Source: QYOJ01 sp964616825 | GTDB taxonomy: Bacteria; Bacteroidota; Bacteroidia; Bacteroidales; FEN-979 | NCBI GenBank assembly: GCA_964616825.1 | Contig: CAZTSX010000034.1 | Coordinates: 1 to 16,565 of the forward strand | Direction of reading: 5' to 3' | DNA length: 16,565 bases | Part shown: one piece after another, positions 14,428 to 16,565 of the stretch | Layout: each line of letters starts with the position of its first letter | Numbering within the stretch: the stretch's first letter is position 1 | The notes under the pieces: generated by a model | What the model was told of the DNA's origin: nothing | Databases searched by the model: none | What the model saw: the letters and a program-made list of their open reading frames with translations, nothing else | Program-made: the position numbers and the translations under genes

Positions 14428-15144
14428 ATGAGAAACATAAGGTGTATATTATTATTTAGTGTCTTTTTCTCTTTTTCAGGAACACTTATATCTCAGGAAG
14501 CAGTAGCAATTTTTGACCGCCTTTATGGCCTGGATCAAACACTCTACAATGGGAAGAAATACAGTTATTTTCTTCCCCCGGGAACCAACGGACATCAATA
14601 TCTTTTTTCACCAGACTATGTTGCTGGCAGCGTGACTATCAAGGGAAAATGCTATCAGGACATCACCCTGAATTATGACATATTCAATCAACAGCTCTTA
14701 CTTCAGTATGAAGATGAAACGGGAGCTCTGAGCATCATTGAAGTGTCAAAAGCGTGGCTCGAAAGCTTCACCCTGGGTAACATGAATTTTGAATTCCTCA
14801 ATCTGGAACAGAACCCGCGTCTATTCCAGGTGCTGGGTGAAGGTCCGGTACGGATCCTTTATTATTGGCGAAAAAACCTGAATCTGGACATCGCGGTCGG
14901 ATCTTCTGATTTTTTCTTTACCAACGCCGTAAGGGATTCTTATATATTGCTCGATGAGCAACTCAAACCGATCAGGACAAAACGAAGCCTGATCGGGCTT
15001 TTTGACCCGGGGCAAAGACAGGAGATAAAAAGTTACCTTCGGAAAAACAATAGCTTTAAGAAGAAAAGACTATTTCACACAGAAAGCTCAGGTGATATGA
15101 ATTGGAAATTAATACGAAATGATGTATCTTTGAAAAAGAGATAA
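14428..15144 (+). CDS. Secreted protein of unknown function
   Basis: This 238-residue protein has an N-terminal signal peptide (about residues 1-22, MRNIRCILLFSVFFSFSGTLISQ), so it is exported to the periplasm or outer membrane. The mature part is mostly beta-type: LYNGKKYSYFLPPGTNGHQYLF, a GSVTIKGKCYQDITLNYDIF block, then QLLLQYEDETGALSIIEV. The tail is basic, with several KK pairs. Similar exported proteins with a 'G-x-V-x-Y-G-x-x-Y-x-x-x-x-L-x-Y-D' core are widespread in Bacteroidota without a known function. No catalytic motif or lipobox is visible. The ATG follows a -7-like element. It stands alone, pointing away from the tRNA and converging with the truncated AbiEii gene. Confidence 0.8.
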   Translation: MRNIRCILLFSVFFSFSGTLISQEAVAIFDRLYGLDQTLYNGKKYSYFLPPGTNGHQYLFSPDYVAGSVTIKGKCYQDITLNYDIFNQQLLLQYEDETGALSIIEVSKAWLESFTLGNMNFEFLNLEQNPRLFQVLGEGPVRILYYWRKNLNLDIAVGSSDFFFTNAVRDSYILLDEQLKPIRTKRSLIGLFDPGQRQEIKSYLRKNNSFKKKRLFHTESSGDMNWKLIRNDVSLKKR

Positions 15145-15146
15145 GT

Positions 15147-15173
15147 ACACTTTAGCAATTAACTAAAAAGTGT
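15147..15173. terminator. Dyad between converging genes, possible bidirectional terminator
   Basis: ACACTTTAG (15147-15155) and CTAAAAAGTGT (15163-15173) form an imperfect stem with a small loop, just after the secreted-protein stop and over the end of the truncated AbiEii frame. The stem is A/T rich and has no clear T-run on the plus strand. AAGTGTCCGAAT (15168-15179) also resembles the dyad arm at 3310-3321. Confidence 0.3.
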
Positions 15174-15483
15174 CCGAATTTGTTTGAACCGAAACACTCG
15201 ATTGATCATAGACCTGTTTGAAAATACTTCGAAAATTCTCTAAGATGTCTACATCAGATAAACTATCATCTCTTAGTGTGAAATCCATGTCTTCAGAGTA
15301 TCTATAATCGGCAAAGTGCATTTTTTTAAGGCATGTACCACCCTTAAAAACTAAATTGTTATTTAAGAAATCAACTCGTGTAATTCCCCAAAGAATCCAT
15401 GAGATTATATAATCCTTTTCTATTTGTTTTGCTCTTACGTTATTCTCAATGGCTATCTTATCTATTTCTCCAGGTTTAATCAT
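15163..15483 (-). CDS. Truncated AbiEii-type nucleotidyltransferase toxin
   Basis: The 106 residues match the N-terminal third of AbiEii/DUF1814-type nucleotidyltransferases: FKGGTCLKK (46-54) followed by YRYSEDMDFTL (60-70), i.e. the GG/S motif and the DxD-like metal-binding motif. Full proteins are about 250-300 residues. The later motifs needed for catalysis are missing, and the frame ends shortly after IFKQVYDQSS. The start ATG (15481-15483) overlaps the stop of the antitoxin gene (ATGA), the normal layout of an AbiE operon. The intact toxin would block growth of phage-infected cells. This remnant is very probably inactive. No frame continuing the family is seen downstream, where the converging secreted-protein gene begins, so a deletion is likelier than a frameshift. 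Confidence 0.8.
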   Translation of the reverse strand: MIKPGEIDKIAIENNVRAKQIEKDYIISWILWGITRVDFLNNNLVFKGGTCLKKMHFADYRYSEDMDFTLRDDSLSDVDILENFRSIFKQVYDQSSVSVQTNSDTF

Positions 15484-16286
15484 GTATACATTGCTTCTTT
15501 TATCGTGTTTACGTCTCGGTTAATTTTCAATTCATATCTAGTGTTGATTCTTCCTTCATCTGGTGCCGAAGTGTCCAAACGAAGAAACGATCCGGTCAAG
15601 TTGTTTTGTAGTAAGCTTTTATGATATGTTGAGCTAATTTCTAAAAGGTCACATATGAACACATATCTTCTAGCGGCAACCTTACTCCCCGATCTAGTAA
15701 AGTAGTCCATTATCTTATCCTGATTTATTTTAACCCGTGTTTCGTAAACTGCCTTTGCGATCTCGACCATTCCATTGCTGTAATGAGGATTAATAAATGA
15801 ATCAACCAAAGTCTTCTCCGGATCGCTACATTTCACCTTATTGTAATCATCAATCCATGTGTTCAATGCCCCGAAGAACCGAGCTTGGTTATGATAAACA
15901 AACTGGAATCTAATCCCTTGTATTTCAACATTGCCTGGCTTTATTTGAACATCCGTCACAACGATTTCTGTCAGGCTGGGTTGAGTTATTAGCTTGTGTA
16001 TTTGTAGAGCGGAATAATAACCAATGTAGTAGTTCTTATTTCGCATTAAGTACTTGGCCACCAGATGCCAGTTGGGTATAAACTTGGGGTTGTTATGTTC
16101 AAGAGGTACGATATAATACAATCCTCTATTAAGACGAATGAGCATGTTGCTCTTCACCATTCTCATTAGGGTATTGGTCAAGTAAGATATACTGATATCG
16201 CTGAATTCTTCTCGAACATCATTCGTTGAGAAGCATGGTGTATCGTTTTGAGAGAATCTCTTTATTATGTCCCATTCTAATTTCAT
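15480..16286 (-). CDS. AbiEi-type antitoxin / transcriptional repressor
   Basis: This 268-residue protein has full length for the family. Residues 1-65 form a winged-helix domain (FSTNDVREEF, SYLTNTLMRMVKSNMLIRLNRGLYYI), followed by an AbiEi C-terminal domain with FIPNWHLVAKYLMRNKNYYIGYYSALQIH and the conserved DPEKTLVDSF. In the AbiE type IV system the AbiEi antitoxin does not bind the toxin but represses the operon and counters toxin action. It is the first gene of the operon, overlapping the truncated toxin by 4 bases. The dyad at 16304-16329 upstream is a good autoregulatory operator. Its survival beside a broken toxin suggests residual selection or recent decay. It could still protect against related toxins; that is inference. 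Confidence 0.88.
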   Translation of the reverse strand: MKLEWDIIKRFSQNDTPCFSTNDVREEFSDISISYLTNTLMRMVKSNMLIRLNRGLYYIVPLEHNNPKFIPNWHLVAKYLMRNKNYYIGYYSALQIHKLITQPSLTEIVVTDVQIKPGNVEIQGIRFQFVYHNQARFFGALNTWIDDYNKVKCSDPEKTLVDSFINPHYSNGMVEIAKAVYETRVKINQDKIMDYFTRSGSKVAARRYVFICDLLEISSTYHKSLLQNNLTGSFLRLDTSAPDEGRINTRYELKINRDVNTIKEAMYT

Positions 16287-16303
16287 CGAGTATTGTAACT
16301 TAT

Positions 16304-16329
16304 ATACTTGAAATCACATATTTAAGTAT
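16304..16329 (-). promoter_or_regulatory. Candidate operator of the AbiEi-type repressor
   Basis: ATACTTGAAAT (16304-16314) and ATTTAAGTAT (16320-16329) form an inverted repeat with one extra base in one arm and a 5-base spacer. It lies 17-43 bases upstream of the antitoxin ATG and overlaps the start predicted from the -7 element at 16332-16339. AbiEi proteins are known to bind inverted repeats in their own promoters. Confidence 0.5.
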
Positions 16330-16331
16330 TA

Positions 16332-16339
16332 CAAAGATA
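16332..16339 (-). promoter_or_regulatory. Possible -7 element for the AbiE operon
   Basis: On the minus strand this reads TATCTTTG, an exact TAnnTTTG match. The predicted start (about 16328) falls at the edge of the inverted repeat, a position suited to repression. No good -33 TTTG is present. Confidence 0.4.
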
Positions 16340-16551
16340 CAAAAAACAATTTAATATTGTTGTTTATATCTATAAAATCACAAATAAAAATATTAAGCGG
16401 ATATAAATAGCAACCTTAGAAAGGCTATTATTTAAACATTGCCAGAAGTTAAGTTATCTTGGATTGAAGGCAGGATAGGCGTTGTTTCCTATTTAATATC
16501 AAACTTACATATAATTGATGTGCAGGGGAAATGATGAGGGAAGTTGCTTCT

Positions 16552-16565
16552 CCCGAGTACTCGGG
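16552..16565. repeat. Perfect 14-bp palindrome at the window edge
   Basis: CCCGAGTACTCGGG is fully self-complementary. It is preceded by GAAGTTGCTTCT, so the stem might continue past the window if GAAGC-like sequence follows. It could be part of a terminator, an interspersed repeat or a mobile-element end. The 200 bases before it are AT-rich and show no gene. Confidence 0.45.

Noticed and set aside
15568..15580. A third AAGTGTCCAAA match
   Set aside because: It lies inside the antitoxin coding sequence with no partner arm, so it is probably coding chance rather than a site.

Overview
The window looks like chromosomal DNA of a Bacteroidota bacterium, probably from the Bacteroidales/Marinilabiliales side. 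Evidence: a TonB-dependent receptor with an N-terminal carboxypeptidase-regulatory-like domain, a pseudo-radical-SAM protein of the 'GG-Bacteroidales' peptide type, several TAnnTTTG elements (the Bacteroidota -7 promoter motif), few Shine-Dalgarno sequences and moderately AT-rich DNA. A glycyl-radical-enzyme activase and a cobalamin-type radical SAM protein suggest anaerobic life.

Left part (1-5500), modification, transport and signalling. The window opens inside a pseudo-rSAM gene, part of a peptide-maturation cluster lying mostly upstream. It overlaps an ABC transporter permease that appears to carry an internal deletion and to have lost its C-terminal half. The permease runs straight into the reverse-strand remnant of a membrane histidine kinase. 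That remnant follows an intact NtrC-type sigma-54 activator, so one deletion seems to have removed both the permease end and most of the activator's kinase. Divergent from the activator is a soluble hybrid histidine kinase (PAS-GAF-HisKA-HATPase-REC). The gap between them holds a perfect 12-bp inverted repeat and a near-consensus -24/-12 promoter in the right order and spacing for sigma-54 activation of the hybrid kinase.

Middle (5530-9922). A glutamate/aspartate-type DAACS symporter converges on a reverse-strand group: a glycyl-radical-enzyme activase, a 68-residue zinc-ribbon protein and a B12-binding radical SAM enzyme. No glycyl radical enzyme is visible.

Right of centre (10304-13175). 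A small His-rich membrane protein is followed by a TonB-dependent receptor. The gap contains an imperfect hairpin or operator-like dyad. Together they suggest metal-related uptake, with the substrate unproven.

Gene-poor region (13176-14427). It carries tRNA-Pro(UGG) with a terminator, a degenerate upstream copy of that tRNA with a rebuilt anticodon arm reading UAA, and a 17-nt partial copy of the tRNA 3' end. A secreted protein of unknown function follows.

Right end (15163-16565). An AbiE-type toxin-antitoxin operon keeps an intact AbiEi-like antitoxin, but the AbiEii nucleotidyltransferase is cut to its first 106 residues. A dyad overlapping the predicted start of transcription is a candidate autoregulatory operator. 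The window ends on a perfect 14-bp palindrome.

Two themes recur: decay (permease, kinase, tRNA copy, toxin), and regulatory parts that survive the loss of their partners.
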